Shown here: positions 49,518 through 62,687 of the stretch, piece after piece
Layout: each line of letters opens with the position of its first letter
Position numbering within the stretch: the first letter of the stretch is position 1
Notes under the pieces: generated by a model
Databases searched by the model: none
What the model was told of the DNA's origin: nothing
What the model saw: only the letters and a program-made list of their open reading frames with translations
Position numbers and translations under genes: made by a program
Origin: Rothia santali
Lineage (GTDB): Bacteria > Actinomycetota > Actinomycetes > Actinomycetales > Micrococcaceae
Direction of reading: 5' to 3'
DNA length: 64,000 bases
Assembly: GCF_024199905.1 (NCBI RefSeq)
Contig: NZ_JANAFB010000003.1
Location: 98,317 to 162,316 of the forward strand

Positions 49518-50354
49518 TTATGCCTCACCGTTCTCTGCAGTCTTGGCTTCGGCGGCGCCGGCCTCCGAAGCGGTGTTCTGCTGCTCGTTGCGGCCGCGGC
49601 GCGGGGCGCCACCGGCGTTGCGACGACGACGCTCACCGCCGCCACCGCCTCCACGACGGTCGTTGCCGCCGCCGCGGCGGTTGCCCTGAGCGGCCTGCTG
49701 AGCAGCCAGTTCCTTATCGGTCAGGTCACCCTTGTAGACCCACACCTTGACACCGATGCGACCAAAGGTGGTCTTGGCCTCGAAGAAGCCGTAGTCGATG
49801 TTGGCGCGGAGGGTGTGCAGGGGCACGCGGCCCTCGCGGTAGAACTCCGAGCGGGACATCTCGGCGCCGCCCAGACGGCCGGCGCACTGGATGCGGATGC
49901 CCTTGGCCCCGGCCCGCTGCGCGGACTGGATGGCCTTCTTCATGGCGCGGCGGAAGGCCACGCGGGAAGCGAGCTGCTCGGCGACGCCCTGGGCCACCAG
50001 CTGAGCGTTGGTCTCGGGGTTGTTGACCTCGAGGATGTTCAGCTGGATCTGCTTGCCGGTGAGCTTCTCGAGCTCGCCGCGGATGCGGTCGGCCTCGGCG
50101 CCACGACGGCCGATGACGATGCCCGGACGCGCGGTGTGGATGTCCACGCGCACGCGGTCCCGGGTCCGCTCGATCTCGACGTTGGCGATGCCGGCGCGCT
50201 CCATGCCCGTGGACATGAGCTCGCGGATCTTCACGTCCTCGCGGACGAAGTCCTTGTAGCGCTGGCCTGCCTTGTTGGAGTCAGCGAACCAGTGCGACTT
50301 GTGGTCCGTGGTGATCCCCAGTCGGAACCCGTGCGGGTTGATCTTCTGTCCCAC
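49518..50354 (-). CDS. rpsC: 30S ribosomal protein S3 with RG-rich C-terminal tail
   Basis: 278 residues, GTG start ([19 protein letters not shown]). The KH domain lies around 38-106 ([19 protein letters not shown]). The S3 C-domain ends near 215 ([13 protein letters not shown]). A ~60-residue tail follows, with Arg-Gly-rich repeats at 225-255 ([20 protein letters not shown]). S3 and S5 form the mRNA entry channel and its helicase activity; here both carry such tails. It abuts rplV and rplP exactly. Confidence 0.98.
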   Translation of the reverse strand: MGQKINPHGFRLGITTDHKSHWFADSNKAGQRYKDFVREDVKIRELMSTGMERAGIANVEIERTRDRVRVDIHTARPGIVIGRRGAEADRIRGELEKLTGKQIQLNILEVNNPETNAQLVAQGVAEQLASRVAFRRAMKKAIQSAQRAGAKGIRIQCAGRLGGAEMSRSEFYREGRVPLHTLRANIDYGFFEAKTTFGRIGVKVWVYKGDLTDKELAAQQAAQGNRRGGGNDRRGGGGGGERRRRNAGGAPRRGRNEQQNTASEAGAAEAKTAENGEA

Positions 50355-50720
50355 TTAGCGGTCCTCCTCGTGATCCGGGGTAGCGAGCACCACGGTGATG
50401 TGGCTGGTTCGCTTGTTGATGCGGTAGGCGCGACCCTGTGCACGCGGCTGGAACCGCTTCATGGTCGGGCCCTCGTCGACGTACGCGGAGCTGACGAACA
50501 GCTCGTCCTCCTTGAAGGCGAGGCTGTCGCGATCCGCGAGCTGCCGGGCGTTGGCCACGGCCGACTCGACGATCTTGAATACCGGTTCCGAAGCGTGCTG
50601 GGGGGCAAACTTCAGAATCGCCAGAGCCTCATTCGCCTGCTTGCCACGAATCAGGTCGACGACGCGCCGGGCCTTCATAGGCGTCACGCGAACGTAGCGC
50701 GCAGATGCCTTGGCTTCCAT
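50355..50720 (-). CDS. rplV: 50S ribosomal protein L22
   Basis: 121 residues: [39 protein letters not shown] and [19 protein letters not shown]. Its hairpin lines the exit tunnel. 59 nt after rpsS. Confidence 0.98.
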   Translation of the reverse strand: MEAKASARYVRVTPMKARRVVDLIRGKQANEALAILKFAPQHASEPVFKIVESAVANARQLADRDSLAFKEDELFVSSAYVDEGPTMKRFQPRAQGRAYRINKRTSHITVVLATPDHEEDR

Positions 50721-50779
50721 TGCCTATCTCTCTTTCGTCTTCTTGCCGAAGAGCAATGCGTTGCTGGTCGGTTGCCCGA

Positions 50780-51061
50780 TCAGCGACGCTTGCCCTTGCG
50801 GTCGTCCTTCACATGGCCGCGGAAGGTCCGCGTGAGAGCGAACTCGCCGAGCTTGTGCCCGACCATCGACTCGGTGATGAACACGGGGATGTGCTTGCGT
50901 CCGTCGTGCACGGCGATCGTGTGCCCGAGCATGTCGGGGATGATCATCGAGCGGCGGGACCACGTCTTGATGACGTTCTTGGTGCCCTTATCGTTCTGAG
51001 CGGCGACCTTCAGGAAAAGGTGCTGATCGACGAAAGGGCCCTTCTTCAGACTACGAGGCAT
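50780..51061 (-). CDS. rpsS: 30S ribosomal protein S19
   Basis: 93 residues: [40 protein letters not shown] and [20 protein letters not shown]. It sits in the 30S head near S13. 12 nt after rplB. Confidence 0.98.
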   Translation of the reverse strand: MPRSLKKGPFVDQHLFLKVAAQNDKGTKNVIKTWSRRSMIIPDMLGHTIAVHDGRKHIPVFITESMVGHKLGEFALTRTFRGHVKDDRKGKRR

Positions 51062-51073
51062 GTTTCAGGCTCC

Positions 51074-51910
<837 letters not shown>

Positions 51911-51948
51911 AGTTCAGTTCCTCGTTAAAGTGGTCTCCGCTCGGGCGT

Positions 51949-52251
51949 TCAGCCCTGCGGACCGCCGAAGATGTCGATGGTGCCTTCCTTGAGGGTCACC
52001 ACGGCACGCTTGGTGCTCTTGCGGGCCCCCCAGCCGAAGCGCGTGCGCTTGCGCTTCCCGGCACGGTTGATGGTGTTCACGCCGGCGACCTTGACGCCGA
52101 AGATGCGCTCCACGGCGTCCTTGATCTCCGACTTGTTGGAGCGGGTGTCGACCTCGAAGGTGTACTTGCCCTCGTCGATCAGACCGTAGCTCTTCTCCGA
52201 GACGACGGGCGCGATGATGACGTCGCGGGGGTCCTTGATGGTGGCGCTCAC
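51949..52251 (-). CDS. rplW: 50S ribosomal protein L23
   Basis: 100 residues, GTG start: [40 protein letters not shown] and [19 protein letters not shown]. It is the docking site for trigger factor and SRP at the exit. Overlaps rplD by 4 nt. Confidence 0.97.
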   Translation of the reverse strand: MSATIKDPRDVIIAPVVSEKSYGLIDEGKYTFEVDTRSNKSEIKDAVERIFGVKVAGVNTINRAGKRKRTRFGWGARKSTKRAVVTLKEGTIDIFGGPQG

Positions 52252-52871
52252 TGGGCGTCCTCCTGGTTCTTTCCAGCCTTGCTGGCGAATGCCACAAACA
52301 CGTCGTACGCGTCCTTGGTGAACACCACGTCGTCCGAGATCAGCACATCGTAGGTGTTGAGCTGATCCGCGTACAGGACGTGGGCGTTCGGCAGGTTGCG
52401 CACGGACAGTGCGACGGTGTCTTCCTTGCGGTCGATCACCACCAGCACGTTCTTGCGGGGGGTGATGTCGGCCAGGGCGGCCTTCGCCGCCTTGGTGGAC
52501 ACGGAGTCCACCAGCGAGGAGACCACGTGGATGCGGCCGTAGGCGGCGCGATCCGAGAGGGCTCCGCGCAGCGCGGCGGCCTTCATCTTCTTGGGGGTCC
52601 GCTGCGAGTAGTCGCGCGGGACCGGACCGTGGACGACGCCACCGCCGGTCATCTGAGGGGCGCGGATGGAGCCCTGACGAGCCCGGCCGGTGCCCTTCTG
52701 CTTGAACGGCTTGCGGCCGGCCCCGGAGACCTCGCCGCGGTTCTTGGTCTTGTGCGTGCCCTGGCGGGCGGCGGCCAGCTGGGCCACCACGACCTGGTGG
52801 AGCAGAGCCGTGTTGGGCTCCACGCCGAAGACGTCGCTCGGCAGGTCGACCTTGACGGTTTCAACAGCCAT
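52248..52871 (-). CDS. rplD: 50S ribosomal protein L4
   Basis: 207 residues: [20 protein letters not shown], the tunnel loop [20 protein letters not shown], and [20 protein letters not shown]. In some bacteria it represses the S10 operon; no leader site could be assigned here. 5 nt after rplC. Confidence 0.98.
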   Translation of the reverse strand: MAVETVKVDLPSDVFGVEPNTALLHQVVVAQLAAARQGTHKTKNRGEVSGAGRKPFKQKGTGRARQGSIRAPQMTGGGVVHGPVPRDYSQRTPKKMKAAALRGALSDRAAYGRIHVVSSLVDSVSTKAAKAALADITPRKNVLVVIDRKEDTVALSVRNLPNAHVLYADQLNTYDVLISDDVVFTKDAYDVFVAFASKAGKNQEDAQ

Positions 52872-52876
52872 GAGAG

Positions 52877-53533
52877 TTAGGCTCCCTTCACAGCGGTGCG
52901 AACCAGGACCACGCCGCCCTTGGGGCCGGGGATGGCACCCTTGATGAGCAGGACGTTGTTCTCGGTGTCCACACCCTGGATCGTGAGGTTCTGGGTGGTG
53001 TGACGGTTGTTGCCCATCCGGCCCGCCATGCGCATGCCCTTGAACACGCGTGCGGGGTAGGAGGCACCGCCGATGGAACCGGGCTTGCGGTGGTTCTTGT
53101 GCTGACCGTGGGAGGCGCCGACGCCCTTGAAGCCGTGGCGCTTCATCACACCGGCGAAGCCCTTGCCCTTGGTCTTGCCGATCACGTCGACGCGCTGCCC
53201 GGTCTCGAAGACCTCGACCGACAGCTCCTGGCCCGGGGCGTACTCGGAAGCGTCCGACGTGCGGATCTCGACGAGGTGACGACGCGGCGTGGTGCCGGCC
53301 TTCTCGAAGTGACCGGCCAGGGGCTTGGTCACCTTGCGGGGGTCGATCGCACCGTAACCGATCTGAACGGCGGAGTAGCCGTCGGTGTCCTGGTCGCGCA
53401 GCTGGGTGACGACGTTGGAATCGGCCTTGACGACGGTGACCGGCACGAACTTGCCGTTCTCGTCCCAGACCTGGGTCATACCGAGCTTGGTGCCCAGCAG
53501 ACCCTTCACCTGGCGCTCGAATTTGGTAGTCAT
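52877..53533 (-). CDS. rplC: 50S ribosomal protein L3
   Basis: 218 residues: [40 protein letters not shown] and [15 protein letters not shown] block ([19 protein letters not shown]). Its finger reaches the peptidyl-transferase centre. 16 nt after rpsJ. Confidence 0.98.
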   Translation of the reverse strand: MTTKFERQVKGLLGTKLGMTQVWDENGKFVPVTVVKADSNVVTQLRDQDTDGYSAVQIGYGAIDPRKVTKPLAGHFEKAGTTPRRHLVEIRTSDASEYAPGQELSVEVFETGQRVDVIGKTKGKGFAGVMKRHGFKGVGASHGQHKNHRKPGSIGGASYPARVFKGMRMAGRMGNNRHTTQNLTIQGVDTENNVLLIKGAIPGPKGGVVLVRTAVKGA

Positions 53534-53549
53534 GGGGATGCGATCCTCT

Positions 53550-53858
53550 TTAAAGCTTGATTTCGATGTTCACGTCTGCCGGCAGGTCCAGGCGCATGAG
53601 CGAGTCGACTGCCTTCGGAGTGGGATCGACGATGTCGATCAGGCGCTTGTGCGTCCGCATCTCGAAGTGCTCGCGGCTGTCCTTGTACTTGTGCGGCGAG
53701 CGGATCACGCAGTACACGTTCTTCTCGGTGGGCAGCGGCACGGGGCCGACCACGGTCGCGCCGGCGCGCGTCACCGTCTCAACAATCTTCCGAGCCGAGG
53801 AGTCGATGACCTCGTGATCATACGACTTCAGCCGGATGCGGATTTTCTGTCCCGCCAT
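53550..53858 (-). CDS. rpsJ: 30S ribosomal protein S10
   Basis: 102 residues: [40 protein letters not shown] and [20 protein letters not shown]. Also NusE in antitermination. First gene of the 11-gene S10 operon. Confidence 0.98.
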   Translation of the reverse strand: MAGQKIRIRLKSYDHEVIDSSARKIVETVTRAGATVVGPVPLPTEKNVYCVIRSPHKYKDSREHFEMRTHKRLIDIVDPTPKAVDSLMRLDLPADVNIEIKL

Positions 53859-54360
53859 CTGTCGGACTCTCTTTCTTCAAGTACTTCCCTGTGATGGGGC
53901 CGGTGGGCCCCTTGTATGGCGTCTTCAGGCAAGCTCCCCACACTCCCCGAAGGACTTCGGGCGGGTGATGGGTTCCTGGCGCCGCCTCGCACGAGCTGAA
54001 TCCGGACGTCTCGCCCGGGTTCCTCACCTCGTCGAAGCACCGACCCCCGTACTCGGGCGTGTCGCCTTGATTCCAGGCGCACTACCGCGATCTGACGGAC
54101 CGGGTCATATTTGGGCTTGTGCGGACAGCCCCCGGGTCTCCCCGATTCTGGGCATGTCGACGCCAACAAGCGCTTGAACAACGTCATCCATCTTGCCAGA
54201 GGCCGCGGCGCCCCGCAAGCTCTGCGCGCGGAAGTGGTCAGAGACACTCGAGACGCGTCACCGCGGCCCTCCGCGTCGTCGCACCGGCTAGATTTGGTGA
54301 CAAAGAGCACCGGACCAGGGCAGACGCCCACCGGTCACCGCGCCGGACCCGAGGTGGACC
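53859..54360. other. S10-operon leader and divergent intergenic region
   Basis: About 500 bp between rpsJ (-) and the membrane-protein gene (+). On the rpsJ side are a GGGGCC/GGCCCC hairpin with loop GGTG (53896-53911) and a CCCGAAG/CTTCGGG dyad (53946-53961), both possible leader structures. TATGAC on the minus strand near 54105-54110 is the best -10 candidate. CAAGCGCTTG (54168-54177) is a short palindrome. No gene is supported. Confidence 0.45.
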
Positions 54361-57300
54361 ATGGAAGCCCTCATCGTCGTCATCGTCCTCGGACTCGTCT
54401 TCGGAGTGCCGCTGGCCATCGGGCTCGCCGTCGGCTTCGCCTGGGGGCGCCGCGCGGGCCGGAGGGACGCCGGCCCCCTCCGGGTCGACGCGGACCCGTA
54501 CCGGCCCCCGAGGGCGCCGGAGGCCTTCCAGCCGGGCTCCCACCGGCCGGGAGGACCCGGACAGGCGGCGGGCTCCCCCCGGCCGGGTGCGCCCGGGCAG
54601 GCGGCAGGCTCCCCGGCCGGGTGCGCCCGGGCAGGCGGCAGGCTCCCCGGCCGGGTGCGCCCGGGCAGGGGCCGGCGGTCACCCCGCGCCCGCTCCCGGC
54701 CGGGGACCCGAGGGCGGCGCGCCGGGCGGGACGCCGCCGTCGTGGGCCGACTTCCGCGGCGGGGCGGGCACCGGCCCCTACCGCCCGGCGTCGGGGCCCG
54801 CCGGGCCCCCCTCCCCCCCCCGGGGGGACGCCGCCGCCCCCCCCCCCCGCCGGCCCGGGCGGACCCGCCGCGCTGATCAACCTGGGCCTGTACGTCGCGA
54901 GCCTCCTGCTGATCACCGGCAGCGGCCTGCTGGTCAACTACGCGGCCCCGGCGGGCGTGAAGGTCGCCGGGCTGTGGCTGCTGAGCGCGGTGTACTACGG
55001 CGTCGGCGTCGCGCTGTTCCTGACCGTGCGGCGCCTGAGGATCGCCGGGATCTCCATGACGGGCACGGGCCTGGCGGTCCTCCCCTTCGCCGGCCTGGCC
55101 ACCTGGTCGCTGCTGTTCCCCGACGCGGCGTCGCTGATTTGGCTGGTGACCTCGCTGGTCGGGACGGTGGCGCTGTACGCCGCGTGCGCGCTCATGAACA
55201 GCCGCGTGCTGGGCGTGCTGATGGTCGCGTTCCTCGTCTCCGTCGCGCTGTCCATGGTCTCCACCGTGGGCCTCGGCCTGGTCTGGTACTTCGCCGCGAC
55301 CACGGCCCTGGCGACGCTGCTGATGCTCCTGGTGCGCCTCGCGCCCGCGGGGCTCCCGCGCAGCGTGCTGGCCTCGATCGTGCGGACCCACCGCCTCATC
55401 GTGCCCGCCTCGGCGCTCGCGACGATCTTCACCGCCCCCTGGGCCGACGCGGGGCAGGTCTGCGTCGCGTTCGCGGTCTTCACGCTCTACGCGGCGCTGT
55501 TCCACGTCCTGAACCGCACGGACCTCGAGCTGATCCAGCTGCGCGCCTACCCCGCCGTGGCGGCCGCCGCCGGGCTGCTCTGGGCGACCGACAGCTGGTA
55601 CTGGGCCGGCTGGGGCGCCTGGGGCGGGTTCCTCGCGGCGTCCCTCTCGTGCGGGCTGGCCCCGCGCGGTGCGGCGGGCATCGGGCGCCCGCGGGGCGGC
55701 GACCGTTACGGCGGGACGGGTGCCGGGTCGCAGCCGGGCGAGGTCCCTCACGGTGGTCGTGGGGCGGCGGCGCGGCGCGAGGACGTGCTCCTCCTCGCGC
55801 AGGCGGTGTTCTTCGGGATCGCCGCCGTCGTCACGCTCTGGTACGTCGTCGTCGGCGATCGGTTCCACGGGGCCGGGGACGAGGCGGAGGGGTCTGGACC
55901 GCGGCGCGGCTGCTCGCCAACCCCGTGTGGGCTCCCCGGCGTGGCTGGCCGTGGCCCTGACCGCGGCGGGCGCGGCCCTGTGGGGCCGGATCGGCGGCTG
56001 CGGCTGGCGGCGCTCGTCCAGGTCGGACTGCTGGCCGTCACGACGGCGCCCGAGCTCGGAGCGCACGGGCTCGGACCGGTCTGGGCCGCCTGCGCGCTGG
56101 CGATCGCGGTGCTCCTGGCGCGACCGGCCGCGGGCGGTGCGCGGGTGCGCCCGCCGCGGGCGTTGCGCCGACGCGACCGGCCGCGAGCGTCGCGCGGACG
56201 CGCCCGCCCCTCTGGCTCCCTCCGCCCTGGCCCTGGCGCTCGGCGCGCTCGCGGCCGACGTCGCGCCCCAGCCCGCCGGGCGCCACGGCCTGGTCGTGGC
56301 GGTGGCCGCGCTCGCCGTGGTCGCCCTCGCGCAGGCCCTGCTCCGCCGGGCGGCGGATCGCCCCGTGGGCGGGATCGTCGTGCCGGTCGCGGCGTCCTCC
56401 GCGCTCTGGGTCATGGGCGCGGTGACGCTGAGCGCTCCGAGCGGCGGCGCGGGCCCCTCCGCGGTCGACGTCGCGCTGCTCGGCGTCCTGCTGGCCGCCC
56501 CGGCGGCGGTGGGGGCGGCCGTCGTCGCCCAGCTGGCCCGGATCCGGAAGGCGGGCCGCCTCCCGGACGGCCTCGCCGCCGCCTACCTCCTCGCCCCGCT
56601 GCTGACCGGCCTCCTCCTCGACCTGCCGGCCGGCGCGCGGCTGGCGGCCGGGGCCGTGCCGGGGTGGGCGCCCGGCGTCGTGTACGGGATCCTCCTGCTG
56701 ACCGCGCTCGGGGCGCTGCTGACCCGGCGCGCGCAGGCCCCCTCCTTCTGGGTCCTCGTCACCCGCGTCGCGGTGCTGCCGCTGACTGCCGAGCTCGCCG
56801 TGCGGCTGCTGGACAGCGGCGTCGGCATCGCGTGGACCGTCACGGTGGTCCTGCTCGCCCAGCACGCGGTGAGCTGGGCGATCCAGCGCCGGCCCCCGAT
56901 CGCGACCCGGGACAGGGTGCTGGCGTGGATCCTGCTGGGAGTGCAGGCGGCCACCGCCCTGCTGCTGTGGCTGCTGGTGCCCGGCGGGAGCGCCGCGCTG
57001 TCAGCCGCGGCGATGCTGCTGCTGACCGCCGCCGCTGCGTGGGTCTACGAGGCCCGCCGCACGATCCCCGGCTACGCGCTGCTGCCCCACGTCCTCGCCC
57101 CGGCGGCGCTCGCCGCGGCCGACGGCGCGAGCCAGGCGCTCGCCCCGCGCACCGATCAGACCGCGGTCCTCGGCGCCCTGGGGATCCTCGTGGCGGTGCT
57201 GATCTCCCTCTCCGCGCGCATCCTGCGGGAGGGGGCCGGCCGCGGGGCGGGGCGCCCCGGCGCGGTCGGCGAGCTCGTCTGGCTCGGCCTGCTGTTCCTC

Positions 57301-57921
57301 GGCGGGATCGTCCCGGACCGGACCGGCTGGGTGGCCTGCATCGGCCTCGCGCTGGCGGCGTGGATCCTCCTGCTGCTGCTCCGCGACGCCGCGCCGCGGT
57401 CCGGGGCCGCGGCGGCCGGGCCGCGCCCGCTGCCGATGGCCGAGCTGAGGCGCCACGTGGTGGTGTGGACCGGCCTGCTGATCCTGCTGCGCCTGCTCGG
57501 CTACGTCTTCGACGGCCCGCAGCCGGTGCTGTGGCCTCTGCTGGCCGGCGTCGCGCTGATGGGGCTGGCGCTCGGGTCCCGGGTCGAGGCGCCGCAGCGC
57601 AGCCGGGCCTACCTCTGGTTCGCCTTCGGCGCCGAGACGCTCGCGTGGCTGGTCTCGATCGCCGACCCCGCGGTCGGCGGCCCCGTCGCCCCGCTGTGGG
57701 GGCTCGGCATCCCCGCCCTGCTGATCGCGGCGCTCGTGCTGGGGATGGTCGCGGCGGTGCTGACGCGGGACACCGCGGCGGGCTGGGCCTGGGCCGCGCT
57801 GATCACGGCCGTGCTGCTGTGGTACGCGCGGAACCTCGGGCCGCTGCTGCTGATCATCCTCGCCCTGGCGATCACGGGGGCGGTCATCTGGTTCCTGTTG
57901 CGGACCGGCCGCCGGTCCTGA
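54361..57921 (+). pseudogene. large polytopic membrane protein (DUF2339-like), broken by several frameshifts
   Basis: About 1,180 residues if the frames are joined. It starts with a single helix (MEALIVVIVLGLVFGVPLA) and a Pro/Gly-rich linker with 12-residue repeats. More than 20 hydrophobic helices follow: INLGLYVASLLLITGSGLLV, then PAWLAVALTAAGAALWG, later LLLIILALAITGAVIWFLL. The layout resembles DUF2339-type membrane proteins, but I am not sure of the family. The coding frame changes in the linker repeats (54607-54700), at C runs near 54820-54860, at GGGG 55889-55892, GGG 55929-55931, near 55990-56000 and near 56165-56215. From about 56,215 to the end it is one open frame. Function unknown. 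Confidence 0.68.
54571..54670 (+). repeat. 34/36-bp tandem repeat in the linker of the membrane protein
   Basis: Copy 1 (54571-54606) is 36 bp and encodes GSPRPGAPGQAA. Copy 2 (54607-54640) is 34 bp and matches it except that the CCCCCC run is CCCC. Copy 3 (from 54641) has the same short run and is incomplete. The 2-base losses move the reading frame. Confidence 0.8.
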
Positions 57922-57999
57922 GCGGCCGGTCCTTCAGCGGCCGGTCCCCCGGGGCCACGCCCCGACGCCGACGGGCTCGCGGCCGCGCCCACGGGACGT

Positions 58000-58147
58000 C
58001 GACGCGTCGAGGAGCCCGGCCGTGCCGACCAGACGTCGACGCGACGAGGAGCCCGGCCGCGCCGACCGGACCTCGGCACGGCGAGGAGCCAGGCCGCGCC
58101 CACGAGGCGCCGAAGCGACAAGCAGCCGGGCCGTGCCGACCGGACGT
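58000..58147. repeat. 37-bp degenerate tandem repeat, 4 copies plus flanks
   Basis: Units at 58000, 58037, 58074 and 58111 share the pattern CGACGCGACGAGGAGCCCGG then CCGCGCCGACCGGACCT. Partial copies lie on both sides. It fills much of the 364-bp gap between the convergent membrane-protein gene and tuf. Not a multiple of 3; no coding support. Confidence 0.82.
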
Positions 58148-58193
58148 CGGCGCGGCCGGGCTGACGCCGGCCCGACGGACCCCGGGCACGACG

Positions 58194-58223
58194 AAGGGCC
58201 CCGGCACAATGCCGGGGCCCTTC
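58194..58223. terminator. terminator hairpin after tuf
   Basis: GAAGGGCCCCGGC pairs perfectly with GCCGGGGCCCTTC around a short loop, 63 nt past the tuf stop. Flanked by T on the far side it could also serve the convergent membrane gene. Confidence 0.85.
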
Positions 58224-58285
58224 TGTCAGCGCACGCTAGCGGGCCGTGACGACCCGCCCGCGATCACCTCGCGAGGTCGGGGACC

Positions 58286-59476
<1,191 letters not shown>

Positions 59477-59624
59477 TGAATGTTCCTCCTAGAACGTTTG
59501 GTGAAAACGTGCGCTGGCCTGTGCGCCGTCCGTGGATGCAGACGGATTCCTGGTACACATTAGCGGAAAATCCTCCGCTCGGGAAAACCAGCGCACGTTT
59601 CCGGGCTTGGGGTGGGGGGATGGT

Positions 59625-59650
59625 GCCGCGGCCCCGTGCGGGGCCGCGGC
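59625..59650 (-). terminator. terminator hairpin after fusA
   Basis: GCCGCGGCCC pairs with GGGCCGCGGC around CGTGCG, 12 nt past the fusA stop. It may end or attenuate rpsL-rpsG-fusA before tuf. Confidence 0.7.
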
Positions 59651-59661
59651 ATGCGGGGGTA

Positions 59662-61776
59662 CTACTCCCCGCGGCTCTTCTGGACGATCTCCTCGGCGAC
59701 GGCCTTGGGGACCTCGGAGTAGCTGTCGAAGGTCATCGAGTACACCGCGCGGCCCTGCGTCTTGGAACGCAGGTCGCCGATGTAGCCGAACATCTCGGAC
59801 AGCGGCACCAGGGCGGAGACCAGCTTGACGCCGGCCACGTCCTCCATGGCCTGGATCTGGCCGCGGCGGGAGTTCAGGTCGCCCACGACGTCGCCCATGT
59901 ACTCCTCGGGAGTACGGACCTCGACGGCCATGAGCGGCTCGAGCAGCACCGGGTTGGCGCGCTTGGCGCCCTCCTTGAAGACCATCGAACCGGCGATCTT
60001 GAAGGCCATCTCGGAGGAGTCGACGTCGTGGTACGCGCCGTCCAGCAGGGTGGCCTTGACGCCCACGACCGGGTACCCGGCGAGGATGCCCAGCTGCATC
60101 GCGTCCTGGATGCCGCGGTCGATCGAGGGGATGTACTCGCGCGGCACGCGGCCGCCGGTGATCTTGTCCTCGAACTCGTAGAGCTCCTCGGCGTCCAGCG
60201 CGATCGGCTCGAAGGCCATCTGCACCTTGGCGAACTGACCGGAGCCGCCGGTCTGCTTCTTGTGGGTGTAGTCGACCTTGTCGACGGCCTTCTTGATGGT
60301 CTCGCGGTAGGCCACCTGGGGCTTGCCCACGTTGGCCTCGACGCGGAACTCGCGCTTCATGCGGTCCACCAGGATGTCCAGGTGGAGCTCGCCCATGCCG
60401 CCGATCTCGGTCTGCCCGGTCTCCTCGTTGAGGTTGACCGTGAAGGTCGGGTCCTCGGCGGCGAGCTTCTGGATGGCGGTGGAGAGCTTCTCCTGGTCGC
60501 CCTTGGTCTTCGGCTCGATGGCCACGAAGATCACGGGCTTGGGGAAGGTCATCGACTCCAGCACGATCGGGTTGGCCGGATCGCACAGGGTGTCGCCCGT
60601 GGTGGTCTCCTTGAGGCCGATCGCGGCGTAGATGTGGCCCGCCTGGATCTCGTCGACCGGGTTCTCCTTGTTGGAGTGCATCTGGAACAGCTTGCCGATG
60701 CGCTCCTTGCGGCCCTTGGTCGCGTTGAGCGTCTGCTGGCCGGAGCTGGCGATGCCCGAGTACACGCGGATGTAGGTCAGCTGACCGTAGAACGGGTGCG
60801 CAGCGACCTTGAAGGCCAGGGCCGAGAACGGCTCGTCCTTGGCCGGCTTGCGGATGAGCTCGACCTCCTCGTCCTTGGGGTCGCGCCCGATCATCGGGGG
60901 CACGTTCAGCGGCGAGGGCAGGTAGTCGATCACGGCGTCGAGCATGGGCTGCACGCCGCGGTTCTTGAACGCGGAGCCGCACAGGACGGGGTAGGCCTCG
61001 TTCTTGACGGTGAGCTCGCGGATGCCCGCCTTGAGCTCCTCCTTCGAGATCTCCTCGCCCTCGAGGTACTTCATCATGAGCTCCTCGGAGCTCTCCGCGA
61101 CGGCCTCGATGAGCTCGTTGCGGTACTGCGCCGCGCGCTCCTGGAGGTCCTCGGGGATCTCGCGGGTCTCGTAGGAGGCACCCAGGGAGACGTCGCCCTT
61201 GGAGTCGCCCTCCCAGACGTACGCCTTCTCCTCGATGAGGTCCACGACGCCGACGAAGTCGTTCTCGGAGCCGATCGGCAGCTGGATGACCAGCGGCTTG
61301 GCGCCGAGGCGCTTCACGATGGTGTCGACGGTGAAGTAGAAGTCGGCGCCCAGCTTGTCCATCTTGTTGACGAAGCAGATGCGGGGGACCTCGTACTTAT
61401 CGGCCTGGCGCCAGACGGTCTCCGACTGGGGCTCGACGCCCTCCTTGCCGTCGAAGACCGCGACGGCGCCGTCGAGCACGCGCAGCGCGCGCTCGACCTC
61501 GACCGTGAAGTCCACGTGGCCCGGGGTGTCGATGATGTTGATCTGGTTGTCTTTCCAGAAGCACGTGGTGGCCGCGGAGGTGATGGTGATCCCGCGCTCC
61601 TGCTCCTGGGCCATCCAGTCCATCGTGGATGCACCTTCGTGAGTCTCACCGAGCTTGTGGTTGATGCCCGTGTAGAACAGGATGCGTTCGGTAGTGGTGG
61701 TCTTACCGGCATCGATGTGAGCCATGATGCCGATGTTGCGGACCTTGTTGAGGTCGGTAAGCACGTCAAGTGCCAC
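59662..61776 (-). CDS. fusA: elongation factor G
   Basis: 704 residues, GTG start. P-loop [20 protein letters not shown], switch [32 protein letters not shown], and later domains ending with the EF-G C-terminal block. It drives translocation. It lies 66 nt after rpsG in the str operon. Confidence 0.99.
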   Translation of the reverse strand: MALDVLTDLNKVRNIGIMAHIDAGKTTTTERILFYTGINHKLGETHEGASTMDWMAQEQERGITITSAATTCFWKDNQINIIDTPGHVDFTVEVERALRVLDGAVAVFDGKEGVEPQSETVWRQADKYEVPRICFVNKMDKLGADFYFTVDTIVKRLGAKPLVIQLPIGSENDFVGVVDLIEEKAYVWEGDSKGDVSLGASYETREIPEDLQERAAQYRNELIEAVAESSEELMMKYLEGEEISKEELKAGIRELTVKNEAYPVLCGSAFKNRGVQPMLDAVIDYLPSPLNVPPMIGRDPKDEEVELIRKPAKDEPFSALAFKVAAHPFYGQLTYIRVYSGIASSGQQTLNATKGRKERIGKLFQMHSNKENPVDEIQAGHIYAAIGLKETTTGDTLCDPANPIVLESMTFPKPVIFVAIEPKTKGDQEKLSTAIQKLAAEDPTFTVNLNEETGQTEIGGMGELHLDILVDRMKREFRVEANVGKPQVAYRETIKKAVDKVDYTHKKQTGGSGQFAKVQMAFEPIALDAEELYEFEDKITGGRVPREYIPSIDRGIQDAMQLGILAGYPVVGVKATLLDGAYHDVDSSEMAFKIAGSMVFKEGAKRANPVLLEPLMAVEVRTPEEYMGDVVGDLNSRRGQIQAMEDVAGVKLVSALVPLSEMFGYIGDLRSKTQGRAVYSMTFDSYSEVPKAVAEEIVQKSRGE

Positions 61777-61842
61777 GATGTATCCCTTTCAGGTGGTTCA
61801 GGAGCGCCGGCCCGCCCGGGGGACGGGCCGGCGGGGCTGAAA

Positions 61843-62313
61843 TTACCAGCGGTAGTGGGCGAAGGCCTTGTTGGACTCGGCCATCTTGTGGGTGTCCTCG
61901 CGACGCTTCACAGCGGCACCGAGACCGTTGGACGCATCCAGGATCTCGTTCATGAGGCGCTGGGTCATGGTCTTCTCGCGGCGGAGCTTGGAGAAGCCGA
62001 CCAGCCAGCGCAGGGCCAGGGCGGTCGCGCGGCCCGCGCGGACCTCGACCGGGACCTGGTAGGTCGCGCCGCCGACGCGGCGGGAGCGGACCTCGAGGGA
62101 GGGCTTGATGTTGTCCATGGCCTTCTTGAGGGTGGACACGGCGTCGCCCTCGGACTTGGCGGCCACGCCCTCGAGGGCACCGTAGACGATGCGCTCGGCG
62201 GTGGACTTCTTGCCGTCCTGGAGGACCTTGTTGATCAGCTGCGTCACGAGCGGGGAGCCGTAGACCGGGTCGACGACGAGCGGACGCTTGGGAGCGGGAC
62301 CCTTACGAGGCAT
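61843..62313 (-). CDS. rpsG: 30S ribosomal protein S7
   Basis: 156 residues from [37 protein letters not shown] and [20 protein letters not shown] are conserved. It nucleates the 30S head. The open frame extends upstream through rpsL, but ATG 62313 is the family start and overlaps the rpsL stop by 1 nt. Confidence 0.98.
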   Translation of the reverse strand: MPRKGPAPKRPLVVDPVYGSPLVTQLINKVLQDGKKSTAERIVYGALEGVAAKSEGDAVSTLKKAMDNIKPSLEVRSRRVGGATYQVPVEVRAGRATALALRWLVGFSKLRREKTMTQRLMNEILDASNGLGAAVKRREDTHKMAESNKAFAHYRW

Positions 62314-62687
62314 TACTTCTTCTCCTTCTTCGCGCCGTAGCGGGAGCGGGCCTGGCCGCGGTTCTTGACGCCCTGGGTGTCCAGCGCGCCGCGCACGATC
62401 TTGTAGCGGACGCCGGGGAGGTCCTTCACACGACCGCCGCGGACGAGCACGATCGAGTGCTCCTGGAGGTTGTGGCCCTCGCCGGGGATGTAGGCCGTGA
62501 CCTCGACGCCGCCGTTGAGCTTGACGCGAGCGACCTTCCGCAGCGCGGAGTTCGGCTTCTTGGGGGTGGTGGTGTACACACGGGTGCACACGCCACGCTT
62601 CATGGGGCTGCCCTTGAGAGCGGGCGCCTTGGTCTTCGTGACCTTGGGAGTCCGGCCCTTGCGGACCAGCTGCTGAATTGTAGGCAC
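62313..62687 (-). CDS. rpsL: 30S ribosomal protein S12
   Basis: 124 residues from GTG 62687 ([19 protein letters not shown]). Lys43 ([13 protein letters not shown]) and Lys88 ([12 protein letters not shown]) are the wild-type residues, so no known streptomycin-resistance change is present. It governs decoding accuracy. First gene of rpsL-rpsG-fusA. Confidence 0.98.
   Translation of the reverse strand: MPTIQQLVRKGRTPKVTKTKAPALKGSPMKRGVCTRVYTTTPKKPNSALRKVARVKLNGGVEVTAYIPGEGHNLQEHSIVLVRGGRVKDLPGVRYKIVRGALDTQGVKNRGQARSRYGAKKEKK

Noticed and set aside
62313..62687. Streptomycin-resistance change in S12
   Set aside because: Lys43 and Lys88 are both wild type.
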